Below, in pieces: positions 58,701 through 64,000 of a DNA stretch of 64,000 bases (position 1 is its first letter; each line of letters opens with the position of its first letter). Both the position numbers and the translations under genes were made by a program. The notes below the pieces were generated by a model. The model worked only from the letters and a program-made list of their open reading frames with translations, ran no database searches and was not told where the DNA came from. Origin of the DNA: Desulfurobacteriaceae bacterium (lineage in GTDB: Bacteria > Aquificota > Aquificia > Desulfurobacteriales > Desulfurobacteriaceae); the NCBI GenBank assembly GCA_027051905.1, contig JALUGO010000015.1:35821-99820 (forward strand). The letters run 5' to 3'.

Positions 58701-60092
58701 AGTAATAAGAGTTCCCTTTGGAACAACAATATCTCCCTCTTCGTTAACAATATCCTCTTTAACCCTCAGAGGTGGAAGCCACTCAATGTTCTTGAGGTCT
58801 TCTTTTGTGAGTTTTTCAAGCTTCTCTTTGGGGTAGATTTTTTCGTTTATTTTGGCTCTTCCAACTCTTGAAAGGTCGTAGTTCTTGTTGCTGAAGAACA
58901 TTGATTCAAAGAGTTTTCTTGCTCCTTCAACTGTCGCAGTATCTCCCGGACGAACCTTTCTGAATATCTCAACATAGGCAGCAATAAGCGGATCTTCGAT
59001 TTTCTCACGAACCCTGTCCCTCTTTTCTTTTCTGAGGGTATTGATAATTACTGCCCCGTAGGGTGTTTTCTTCTTATTGACAGCCTTGAATTCAGCTCCT
59101 TCAGGAAGTTTCCTTGAGCTTGTAGAGAGCTCCTCATACGCCTCCTGAGCAACCTCTCCCGTTTCAGGATCAACAACGTCTGTAACGAGGTAGTAATCGT
59201 TAAGTTCCTCTTCGCTCTTAACCTTTCCTGTTTCAGCGTCAACAATTTCTCCGTTTTCCACCTTAAGGGTCTCTACAACGTCTCCGTAGAATACGTTGAT
59301 AATTTCTTCGTCTGTTCTAAGGCCGAAAGCTCTCAGGAGGTAAGTTCCGATAAACCTTCTCTTCCTGTCTATCTTGGCGTAGAGAATGTCGTTGTAGGGA
59401 ATTTCAAACTCAAGCCAGGAACCCATTGCAGGGATTATGCTGGCTATGTCAATAATACGGGCAACCTGAGTGGTTTTAGAAACTTCATTCTTGAAGAAGA
59501 GGCCGGGAGAACGGTGAAGCTGGCTTACAACAACTTTTTCAGTTCCATTTATGATAAAGGTTGCCCTATCGGTCATAAGGGGAATTTCCCCGAAATACAT
59601 CTTATTTTCTTTGATAATTGGGGCAATTTTTTCTCCTGTTTTGGGGTCCTTCTGCCATACGTGGAGTTCAAAAAGAACTCTTAAAGGAGCACTGTAGTCA
59701 ATACCTCTTTCTTTACATTCGTCTGGTGTATATTTGGGGCGGAAAACAACTTCCATTCCACATTTTGGGCAGACAACACCTTTACCACCGAGTCCCTGAA
59801 ACTTTCCACACTTACAATACCAGTCTCCTATTTCGTAACCTTTGTAGTGAATTTCTACACCTGTAGCTTCGTCAACGATGGGAAAAGCCTGTCTGAATGC
59901 AGATTCAAGACCTACGTTTTCCCTTTCGTGGGGTGCTTTGTTTAGCTGAAGGAACCTTTCATAGGATTCGAATGGGAACTGAAGCAAGTCTGGAACCGGG
60001 TATTTTTCCTCTCTTTTTGCGAAGCTTTTCCTTGGAAGGCTTGTTATTTTTTCTTTCTTTACAGAGGGGGTTGCTTTCTGGACTTTTCCCAT
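55761..60092 (-). CDS. rpoB: DNA-directed RNA polymerase beta subunit with zinc-ribbon insertion
   Basis: Full-length beta subunit, 1443 residues. Canonical parts include [103 protein letters not shown] (rifampicin region), [15 protein letters not shown] and [48 protein letters not shown]. After GDW (residue 91) an insertion contributes C93, C95, C108, C111 in a CxC-x12-CxxC pattern, nearly the same as the beta prime zinc ribbon. A promoter precedes the gene in the rplL tail. Confidence 0.97.
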   Translation of the reverse strand: MGKVQKATPSVKKEKITSLPRKSFAKREEKYPVPDLLQFPFESYERFLQLNKAPHERENVGLESAFRQAFPIVDEATGVEIHYKGYEIGDWYCKCGKFQGLGGKGVVCPKCGMEVVFRPKYTPDECKERGIDYSAPLRVLFELHVWQKDPKTGEKIAPIIKENKMYFGEIPLMTDRATFIINGTEKVVVSQLHRSPGLFFKNEVSKTTQVARIIDIASIIPAMGSWLEFEIPYNDILYAKIDRKRRFIGTYLLRAFGLRTDEEIINVFYGDVVETLKVENGEIVDAETGKVKSEEELNDYYLVTDVVDPETGEVAQEAYEELSTSSRKLPEGAEFKAVNKKKTPYGAVIINTLRKEKRDRVREKIEDPLIAAYVEIFRKVRPGDTATVEGARKLFESMFFSNKNYDLSRVGRAKINEKIYPKEKLEKLTKEDLKNIEWLPPLRVKEDIVNEEGDIVVPKGTLITPEVTLKLAAAKVEEIPVEPDYDDAGRLLHKADIVGAVKALMEVHAELRPYDDIDHLGNRRVRGVGELAEIAFKSGLFKLEKAVKEKLAVADIDSVMPQDLINPRTALNPLREFFTLTSLCQFMDQTNPLAETTHKRRLSALGPGGLTRERAGFEVRDVHPSHYGRICPIETPEGQNIGLINSLTTYGRINWLGFLETPYRKVVNGRVTDEIVYMTAEEEENYVIAQANAPVDENGYITADTVMARHKAEFKLVKKEEVQFMDVSPKQVFSVSSSLIPFLEHDDANRALMGSNMQRQAVPLIKTEAPLVGTGMEKEVALYSRSAVVAKRSGVVESVTADKIIIKVDPEEIEEGGLSVDTGFDVYNLKKFQKSNQKTCINQKPIVKKGQRVKRGQIIADGPSMDNGELALGKNVLVAFMPWRGYNFEDAILVSERLLKDDVYTSIHIQEFECEAVETKLGREEITRDIPNVSEAALRNLDESGIVRIGTYVKPGDILVGKVTPKGEQVLTPEEKLLQAIFGEKAKGVKDTSLRVPHGVEGVVIDVKILSRKGEAKDPRTQLIEAEEKAKLEREKQEEINLIKKDRDRKAAELILGKKVREDVYDASGNLIISAGEEITEDKVDALVFFALRKPSIIDDEEVAQELKRIRLQAVDKITLVENIYEEKKAALEMGHDLPAGVNKKVKVYIATKRKLTIGDKMSGRHGNKGVISQIRPVEDMPFLEDGTPIDIVLNPLGVPSRMNVGQILEVHLGLAAKALGKKIEELLKVGLEKVREELKAIYNDERMSKLIDSLSDDELREVAKKLSNGIRFESPVFNGAKEEEIKELLRRAGLPETGQLTVYDGLTGEPFDQDVTVGYMYMLKLIHLADDKIHARSTGPYSLITQQPLGGKAQFGGQRFGEMEVWALEAYGAAYTLQEMLTVKSDDVEGRSRVYEAIVKGKYSFEPGLPESFNVLVRELKALALDVKFIKELEEEEGETEN

Positions 60093-60132
60093 AGTCTCCT
60101 CTTCCTCAAGAGTTTTGGGTTTAAATGACAGA

Positions 60133-60160
60133 AGGGAGACTACCCCTGTAGGCAGTCTCC
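60133..60160 (-). terminator. Hairpin between rplL and rpoB
   Basis: GGGAGACT / AGTCTCCC, 8-bp stem with a 12-base loop, tail CTTCTGTC, only weakly U-rich. It lies downstream of the rpoB promoter, so it may attenuate rpoBC transcription. Confidence 0.6.
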
Positions 60161-60169
60161 CAGCTGGTA

Positions 60170-60198
60170 AATTATAGTCTTAACCGAGGTGCGTTGCA
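60170..60198 (-). promoter_or_regulatory. Promoter for rpoBC
   Basis: On the minus strand TTGCAA (60193-60198), 17-base spacer, TATAAT (60170-60175), in and just behind the rplL stop. Confidence 0.6.
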
Positions 60199-60203
60199 AC
60201 AGG

Positions 60204-60590
60204 TTACTTGATCTCTACTTCGGCTCCTGCCTCTTCAAGTTTCTTCTTGATCTCCTCAGCCTCTTCTTTAGATACTCCCTCTTTTACAGGCTTTGGAGCG
60301 TTGTCAACGAGCTCTTTAGCTTCCTTAAGTCCAAGTCCTGTAATTTCCCTAACAACCTTAATGACGTTAATTTTCTTGGCACCTGGAGACTTGAGGATAA
60401 CGTCAAACTCGGTCTTCTCCTCAGCAGCAGCTCCGGCAGCACCACCTGCAGCAACAGGACCTGCAGCAGCAACAACAGGCATGTCGGATACACCAAACTC
60501 TTCCTTGATAGCGTTGATGAGGTCTACAAGCTCAAGAACTGTCATGTTCTTGATAGCTTCAATGATCTGCTCCTTTGTGATTTCAGCCAT
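60204..60590 (-). CDS. rplL: 50S ribosomal protein L7/L12
   Basis: A 128-residue stalk protein. The N-terminal dimerisation helices ([25 protein letters not shown]) are followed by an Ala/Gly-rich hinge and the C-terminal domain [46 protein letters not shown], which binds EF-G and EF-Tu. It follows rplJ by 39 bases, as part of rplJL. Confidence 0.97.
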   Translation of the reverse strand: MAEITKEQIIEAIKNMTVLELVDLINAIKEEFGVSDMPVVAAAGPVAAGGAAGAAAEEKTEFDVILKSPGAKKINVIKVVREITGLGLKEAKELVDNAPKPVKEGVSKEEAEEIKKKLEEAGAEVEIK

Positions 60591-60629
60591 TTTGCTCCTC
60601 CTTGTAAGTATTCCAAAAGTTTTCGGTTT

Positions 60630-61160
60630 TTAAGCAGCTCCTTCTTTCTCAGCTTTAACGTTCTCAAGAACTGTAACGAGCTTTGTAAATAGATTCTCAA
60701 AAGACCATGCAACAGCGTTGACAGGATACTTGAGGGTAAATGCAAGTTGGCCGAGGAGTTCTTCTCTGCTGGGGAGCTCCGCCAGCTGTTTAATCATGTT
60801 GTAGTCGGCTACCTTACCCTCTACAATAGCAGCTTTAAACTGGAGCTTGGAATCTTCCCCTTCCATAAACTCCTTCAGGGCTTTAGCAGCAGCAACAATA
60901 TCTTCAAAAGCGAAAACTATCCCTGTAGGTCCAACAAAAGCGTCTTTAATTTGTTCAACAGGGGTTCCGGGATACGCATAGCGCATAAGAGTGTTCTTTA
61001 CAACTTTATACTCCGCTCCAGCTTCTCTGAGCTTACGCCTTAAAGCGTTAGACTCAGCAACCGTCATTCCCTGAAAATTTGTGAGAATGACCAGGGGCGC
61101 CTTTTCAAACTTCTCTTTTAGCTCTTTTGCTATTTGTTCTTTTGCTTTTCTCGTCTTCAA
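60630..61160 (-). CDS. rplJ: 50S ribosomal protein L10
   Basis: A 176-residue protein; KAKEQIAKELKEKFEKAPLVILTNFQGMTVAESNALRRKLREAGAEYKVVKNTLMRYA and FVGPTGIVFAFEDIVAAAKALKEF are diagnostic. The C-terminal helix binds L7/L12 dimers. Start is TTG behind AGGAGGTAAC. An L10 leader precedes the gene and mediates repression by L10-L12. Confidence 0.96.
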   Translation of the reverse strand: MKTRKAKEQIAKELKEKFEKAPLVILTNFQGMTVAESNALRRKLREAGAEYKVVKNTLMRYAYPGTPVEQIKDAFVGPTGIVFAFEDIVAAAKALKEFMEGEDSKLQFKAAIVEGKVADYNMIKQLAELPSREELLGQLAFTLKYPVNAVAWSFENLFTKLVTVLENVKAEKEGAA

Positions 61161-61303
61161 CGGAGTTACCTCCTGATAGGTTTGACGGGATGAAGAGGGA
61201 GGGCATAGTCTGGCGGGCTAAAGCTTCCTCGCCGGTCTCAGTAGGCTGCCTTTTCAGGCATTTAAGCTATGCACCTACCCTCTTCAACCGGTCTTCAGTT
61301 AGC
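61161..61303 (-). promoter_or_regulatory. L10 (rplJL) ribosomal protein leader
   Basis: The 140-base leader has the class features of L10 leaders: TTAAATGCCT with the AGGC helix GCCTGAAAAGGC, then AGCCTACTGAGACCGGCGAGG. The L10-L12 complex binds this structure and represses its own translation. The exact fold was not computed. Confidence 0.7.
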
Positions 61304-61310
61304 AGCGGTA

Positions 61311-61338
61311 ATTCTATTCAGAAAATCTCTCTTGTCAA
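61311..61338 (-). promoter_or_regulatory. Promoter for rplJL
   Basis: TTGACA (61333-61338), 16-base spacer, TAGAAT (61311-61316) on the minus strand, just after the rplA stop. Confidence 0.75.
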
Positions 61339-61342
61339 CTCC

Positions 61343-62065
61343 TTACTCTACAGATTGAGCTGCGTTAATTACATCAAAAACATCAACTTTAACGCCGGGG
61401 TCCATGGTAGCTGAAACTGTAACACTTTTAACGTATTGTCCCTTGGCTCCTGAAGGCTTGGCAGCAAGTATGGCTTTCATAAGGGCAACGGCGTTCTCGT
61501 AGAGTTTCTCCTCATCGAAAGAAACTTTTCCTATTGGAGCGTGAACGATACCGGCTTTTTCAACCTTAAAGTCAACCTTACCGCTCTTTGCTTCTTTTAC
61601 AGCCTTTGCAATATCAAAAGTTACCGTTCCGGTTTTGGGGTTTGGCATAAGGCCTCTGGGTCCCAGGATCCTACCAAGCCTACCGACTTTACCCATCATG
61701 TCTGGGGTAGCGATGAGAACGTCAAAGTCAAGCCATCCCTGTTGAATCTTCTGGATGAGGTCGTCTCCACCTACGTAGTCGGCTCCAGCTTCCTTTGCCT
61801 CGTTGAGCTTCTCACCCTGAGCAATTACGGCAACAACTCTCTCTTTACCGAGGCCGTGGGGAAGGACAACGCTTCCTCTGACCATCTGATCCTGATACTT
61901 GGGGTCAACCCCAAGGCGAACAGCCATCTCAACAGTCTGGTCAAAGTTCCTCTTCGTTACGTCTGCCATCTTCTTAACTAAAGAGATGGCTTCTCTAAGA
62001 GGATACTGCTTGCTCCTGTCAACAAGAGCAAGGGCGTTCATGTACTTTTTTCCGTGCTTTGGCAT
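61343..62065 (-). CDS. rplA: 50S ribosomal protein L1
   Basis: A 240-residue L1. [69 protein letters not shown] is standard, with the domain II motif [21 protein letters not shown]1 binds the 23S L1 stalk and its own mRNA. It lies 57 bases behind rplK. Confidence 0.97.
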   Translation of the reverse strand: MPKHGKKYMNALALVDRSKQYPLREAISLVKKMADVTKRNFDQTVEMAVRLGVDPKYQDQMVRGSVVLPHGLGKERVVAVIAQGEKLNEAKEAGADYVGGDDLIQKIQQGWLDFDVLIATPDMMGKVGRLGRILGPRGLMPNPKTGTVTFDIAKAVKEAKSGKVDFKVEKAGIVHAPIGKVSFDEEKLYENAVALMKAILAAKPSGAKGQYVKSVTVSATMDPGVKVDVFDVINAAQSVE

Positions 62066-62122
62066 TTTTACCTCCTTCGGCTTTTATGCCTCCCACCCTT
62101 ACCGGTGGTGGCGCTGTTTCAG

Positions 62123-62548
62123 TTAGTCTACGATTTTTACTCCCATGTTTTCGGCAGTTCCTGCAATGATTCTCATTGCAGCTTCAATGTCGTAGCAGTT
62201 GAGGTCCTGCATCTTCTGCTCGGCAATCTGCCTGAGCTGCTCTTTTGTAATCTGTCCTACCCACTCCTTCTTGGGCTGGTGAGCACCTTTTTCAATGCCT
62301 GCAGCCTTCTTGATGAGAACGGAAGCAGGAGGAGTCTTGAGGACGAAGTCAAAAGACCTGTCTGCGTAGATGGTGATGATTACAGGAATGACAAGACCCT
62401 TCTTGTCTGCAGTTGCAGCGTTAAAGGCCTTAACAAACTCCATAATGTTTACACCGTGCTGACCGAGTGCCGGACCTACAGGTGGTGCAGGGCTTGCTTC
62501 ACCGGCCGGCAGCTGAAGCTTAACCTCAGCCACAACTTTCTTAGCCAT
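62123..62548 (-). CDS. rplK: 50S ribosomal protein L11
   Basis: A 141-residue L11. [36 protein letters not shown] is the diagnostic N-terminal domain, with the rRNA-binding C-terminal domain [40 protein letters not shown]. It binds the GTPase centre of 23S rRNA. 15 bases behind nusG. Confidence 0.97.
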   Translation of the reverse strand: MAKKVVAEVKLQLPAGEASPAPPVGPALGQHGVNIMEFVKAFNAATADKKGLVIPVIITIYADRSFDFVLKTPPASVLIKKAAGIEKGAHQPKKEWVGQITKEQLRQIAEQKMQDLNCYDIEAAMRIIAGTAENMGVKIVD

Positions 62549-62563
62549 TGTATCCTCCGCCTA

Positions 62564-63304
62564 TCAGCTTATTTTCTCTACCTGGTCAAACTCCAGTTCA
62601 ACGGGAGTCTGCCTGTCAAAAATGTTCACCAAAACTATAAGCTTTTCGTGCTCAGGGTCAATCTCTGAGATTGTTCCCTCGAACCCGATGAATGGTCCTT
62701 CGTTTATTTTTACTTTGTCTCCGATGTCAAACTTGAGCTTCCTGACTTTCGGAACGCCTCTCTTTAGTCTTTCCTTCATTGCAACTATGTCAGATTCGCC
62801 AACAGTTACCGGTTTCCCTCCTGCACTTACGAAACCTAAAACTCTTGGAACTCTTCTTATCAAGCTCTGGAGATCTTTGTCTAAATCGGCCTTTATAAAG
62901 ATGTAGCCGGGATAGAGTCTGTCTCGGAGCTCTATCTTGGCTTCAACTCTGTTTTCAGGACATTTTATTTTCTGGCCTATCTTTTCTATCGGTTTATCTG
63001 GAACGCACTTTTTCTTCTCACACTCGCAGGACTCAACGAAAACTTTACCGTCTTCAACTCTAAAGACAACTTTCTTTCCTTCTTCTCCTTCTACTTCAAA
63101 GATTCGGGGTTCTTCGCTGTGGAGGGGGAGCTCCCCCTTTTCTTTCCCCATTGCTTTAAAAACGACTTTTTCTACGGCGGGTATAAAGATTTCTTCAACT
63201 TTGTCCTCTTTTCCCGCCTCCCTCAGTGCCTTTAATATGTTGGCTTTTACTCTGTGCTCAAAGCCGGATTGCACATGGAGGGAATACCACTTCTTATCGG
63301 CCAT
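62564..63304 (-). CDS. nusG: Transcription factor NusG with cysteine-rich insertion
   Basis: NusG joins RNA polymerase to Rho or the ribosome. The N-terminal NGN domain starts with KKWYSLHVQSGFEHRVKANI and continues at LYPGYIFIKADLDKDLQSLIRRVPRVLGFV; the C-terminal KOW domain is FDIGDKVKINEGPFIGFEGTISEID. Between residues 46 and 122 an insertion of about 75 residues splits the NGN domain, as known for Aquifex NusG, and here carries Cys 93, 95, 100 and 115. Length 246, against about 180 in E. coli. Confidence 0.95.
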   Translation of the reverse strand: MADKKWYSLHVQSGFEHRVKANILKALREAGKEDKVEEIFIPAVEKVVFKAMGKEKGELPLHSEEPRIFEVEGEEGKKVVFRVEDGKVFVESCECEKKKCVPDKPIEKIGQKIKCPENRVEAKIELRDRLYPGYIFIKADLDKDLQSLIRRVPRVLGFVSAGGKPVTVGESDIVAMKERLKRGVPKVRKLKFDIGDKVKINEGPFIGFEGTISEIDPEHEKLIVLVNIFDRQTPVELEFDQVEKIS

Positions 63305-63315
63305 TTCTTCTCTCC

Positions 63316-63498
63316 TTACTTTGCGATTATCAGTTCAAGGATTCTGGAGAACACGGTATCAAGAATCCAGAAATAGATGGCGATAAAAGCACAAAAAACA
63401 ATTACTCCAACAGTGGCTTCAACTACCTCTTCTTTTGTAGGCCATGTTACTCTTTCTAGTTCTTCTCTTACCTCTCTTAAGAATTTAAATAGGGACAT
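63316..63498 (-). CDS. secE: Preprotein translocase subunit SecE
   Basis: A 60-residue single-helix SecE: FKFLREVREELERVTWPTKEEVVEATVGVIVFCAFIAIYFWILDTVFSRILELI. The amphipathic helix with WPT and a membrane helix match the family. ATG at 63498; a longer frame upstream is not homologous and overlaps the tRNA. It completes the secE-nusG pair. Confidence 0.93.
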   Translation of the reverse strand: MSLFKFLREVREELERVTWPTKEEVVEATVGVIVFCAFIAIYFWILDTVFSRILELIIAK

Positions 63499-63564
63499 TA
63501 AAACCTCATTAACTGAATTTGAATTTTTAAGGAGGGATTTTACATAAAGAAACGAAAAAGTAAA

Positions 63565-63640
63565 TGGCAGGCCAGGAGGGACTCGAACCCCCAACCGCCG
63601 GATTTGGAGTCCGGAGCCCTACCAATTGGGCTACTGGCCT
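63565..63640 (-). tRNA. tRNA-Trp (anticodon CCA)
   Basis: Full cloverleaf on the minus strand: acceptor AGGCCAG/CTGGCCT, anticodon stem CCGGA/TCCGG with loop CTCCAAA (anticodon CCA), T arm with GTTCGAGTC, discriminator G and encoded CCA. The location between rpmG and secE is common in bacteria. Confidence 0.96.
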
Positions 63641-63661
63641 ACCTGCAACAGGAAATATAGC

Positions 63662-63826
63662 CTACTTTACTTCTCTGTGCAAGGTGTGTTTGTTACACCA
63701 CGGGCAGTATTTCCTTAACTCAAGTCTATCAGGAGTGTTTCTTTTGTTTTTTGTTGTTGAGTAGTTTCTGCGTTTACACTCTGTGCAGGCGAGCTGTATT
63801 ATTTCGCGGGGTCCCTTCTTCGCCAT
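63662..63826 (-). CDS. rpmG: 50S ribosomal protein L33
   Basis: A 54-residue zinc L33: [48 protein letters not shown], with CTEC and CPWC as the four zinc ligands (C+ form). ATG at 63826 behind AAGGAGTTG. The gene lies between tuf and tRNA-Trp. Confidence 0.95.
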   Translation of the reverse strand: MAKKGPREIIQLACTECKRRNYSTTKNKRNTPDRLELRKYCPWCNKHTLHREVK

Positions 63827-63853
63827 TTTTCAACTCCTTAATGGTGAGTTTAA

Positions 63854-63868
63854 GGGGGCGCAGCCCCC
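63854..63868 (-). terminator. Hairpin between tuf and rpmG
   Basis: GGGGGC, loop TGC, GCCCCC with a weak TTAAACTCACC tail on the minus strand. A partial terminator or processing site, like the one between rpoB and rpoC. Confidence 0.55.
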
Positions 63869-63873
63869 AGAAG

Positions 63874-64000
63874 TTAGTCAAGAATTTCAGTAACAACACC
63901 GGCACCTACTGTTCTTCCACCTTCACGAATAGCGAACCTGAGCCCTTCCTCAATAGCTACAGGCTTTAAAAGCTCGACCTCAAAGGTTACGTTGTCTCCG
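63874..64000 (-). CDS. tuf: Elongation factor Tu, 3' end only
   Basis: The last 41 codons, up to TAA at 63874-63876: [41 protein letters not shown], the standard EF-Tu domain III ending. The rest lies beyond the window. It heads the tuf-rpmG-trnW-secE-nusG cluster. Confidence 0.96.
   Translation of the reverse strand, partial: GDNVTFEVELLKPVAIEEGLRFAIREGGRTVGAGVVTEILD

Overview
The window reads as a chromosomal segment of a thermophilic, Gram-negative, anaerobic chemolithoautotroph of the Aquificota, most likely Desulfurobacteriaceae (Thermovibrio or Desulfurobacterium type). This is inferred from protein features: a short EF-Ts, a NusG with a large insertion, an ATP synthase c subunit with an N-terminal signal peptide, pyruvate phosphate dikinase, a homocysteine-biosynthesis (COG1900) protein and a selenocysteine-containing SelD. 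Genes are tightly packed, with many ATGA/TGATG overlaps and frequent TTG/GTG starts. The palindrome GGAGCTCC recurs about 47 times by eye count. No insertion sequence, prophage or CRISPR array was found.

Layout. 1-4.1 kb: rpsB(partial)-tsf / pyrH-frr-ferredoxin, then a tandem-HD (HD-GYP) protein. 4.1-7.4 kb (minus): aminotransferase-hom-pyrF. 7.4-11.8 kb: cobalamin riboswitch and btuF-btuC-btuD-btuB, a complete B12 uptake operon. 11.8-14.8 kb: an SDR-family protein, a CitE-like lyase, and a divergently oriented LysR regulator with a small membrane protein. 14.9-16.7 kb: cold-shock module (structured leader, csp, DEAD-box helicase). 16.7-18.4 kb (minus): surface proteins. 18.5-25.8 kb: tRNA-Gly, TonB-like protein, acyltransferase, SAM hydrolase, mnmG, rsmG, frameshifted rarA, thrB, two tiny membrane proteins. 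25.8-29.2 kb: structured intergenic element, rsmH, hemerythrin, acpS, homocysteine biosynthesis.

29.2-34.3 kb carries three nucleotidyltransferase (MntA-like) modules with HEPN/HepT-like partners around rimO, selD and queC. 34.3-40 kb is glyQ-glyS-ppdK. 40-48.1 kb holds a Dsb-like lipoprotein, an orphan ABC ATPase, proA, an OmpA-family lipoprotein, miaB, a possible toxin-antitoxin pair and four housekeeping or poorly characterised genes. 48.1-51.2 kb (minus) is atpZ-atpI-atpB-atpE and hemL. 51.2-64 kb (minus) is the classic tuf-rpmG-trnW-secE-nusG-rplK-rplA-rplJ-rplL-rpoB-rpoC cluster.

The most interesting observations are: a zinc-ribbon insertion in RpoB that closely copies the zinc-binding domain of RpoC; an in-frame UGA with a bacterial SECIS-like hairpin in selD; a terminator/antiterminator-like leader in front of csp with strong internal complementarity; the highly iterated GGAGCTCC palindrome; clustered MntA/HepT cassettes, one without a canonical start codon and one with a truncated HEPN partner; and a hairpin that covers the ribosome binding site of miaB.
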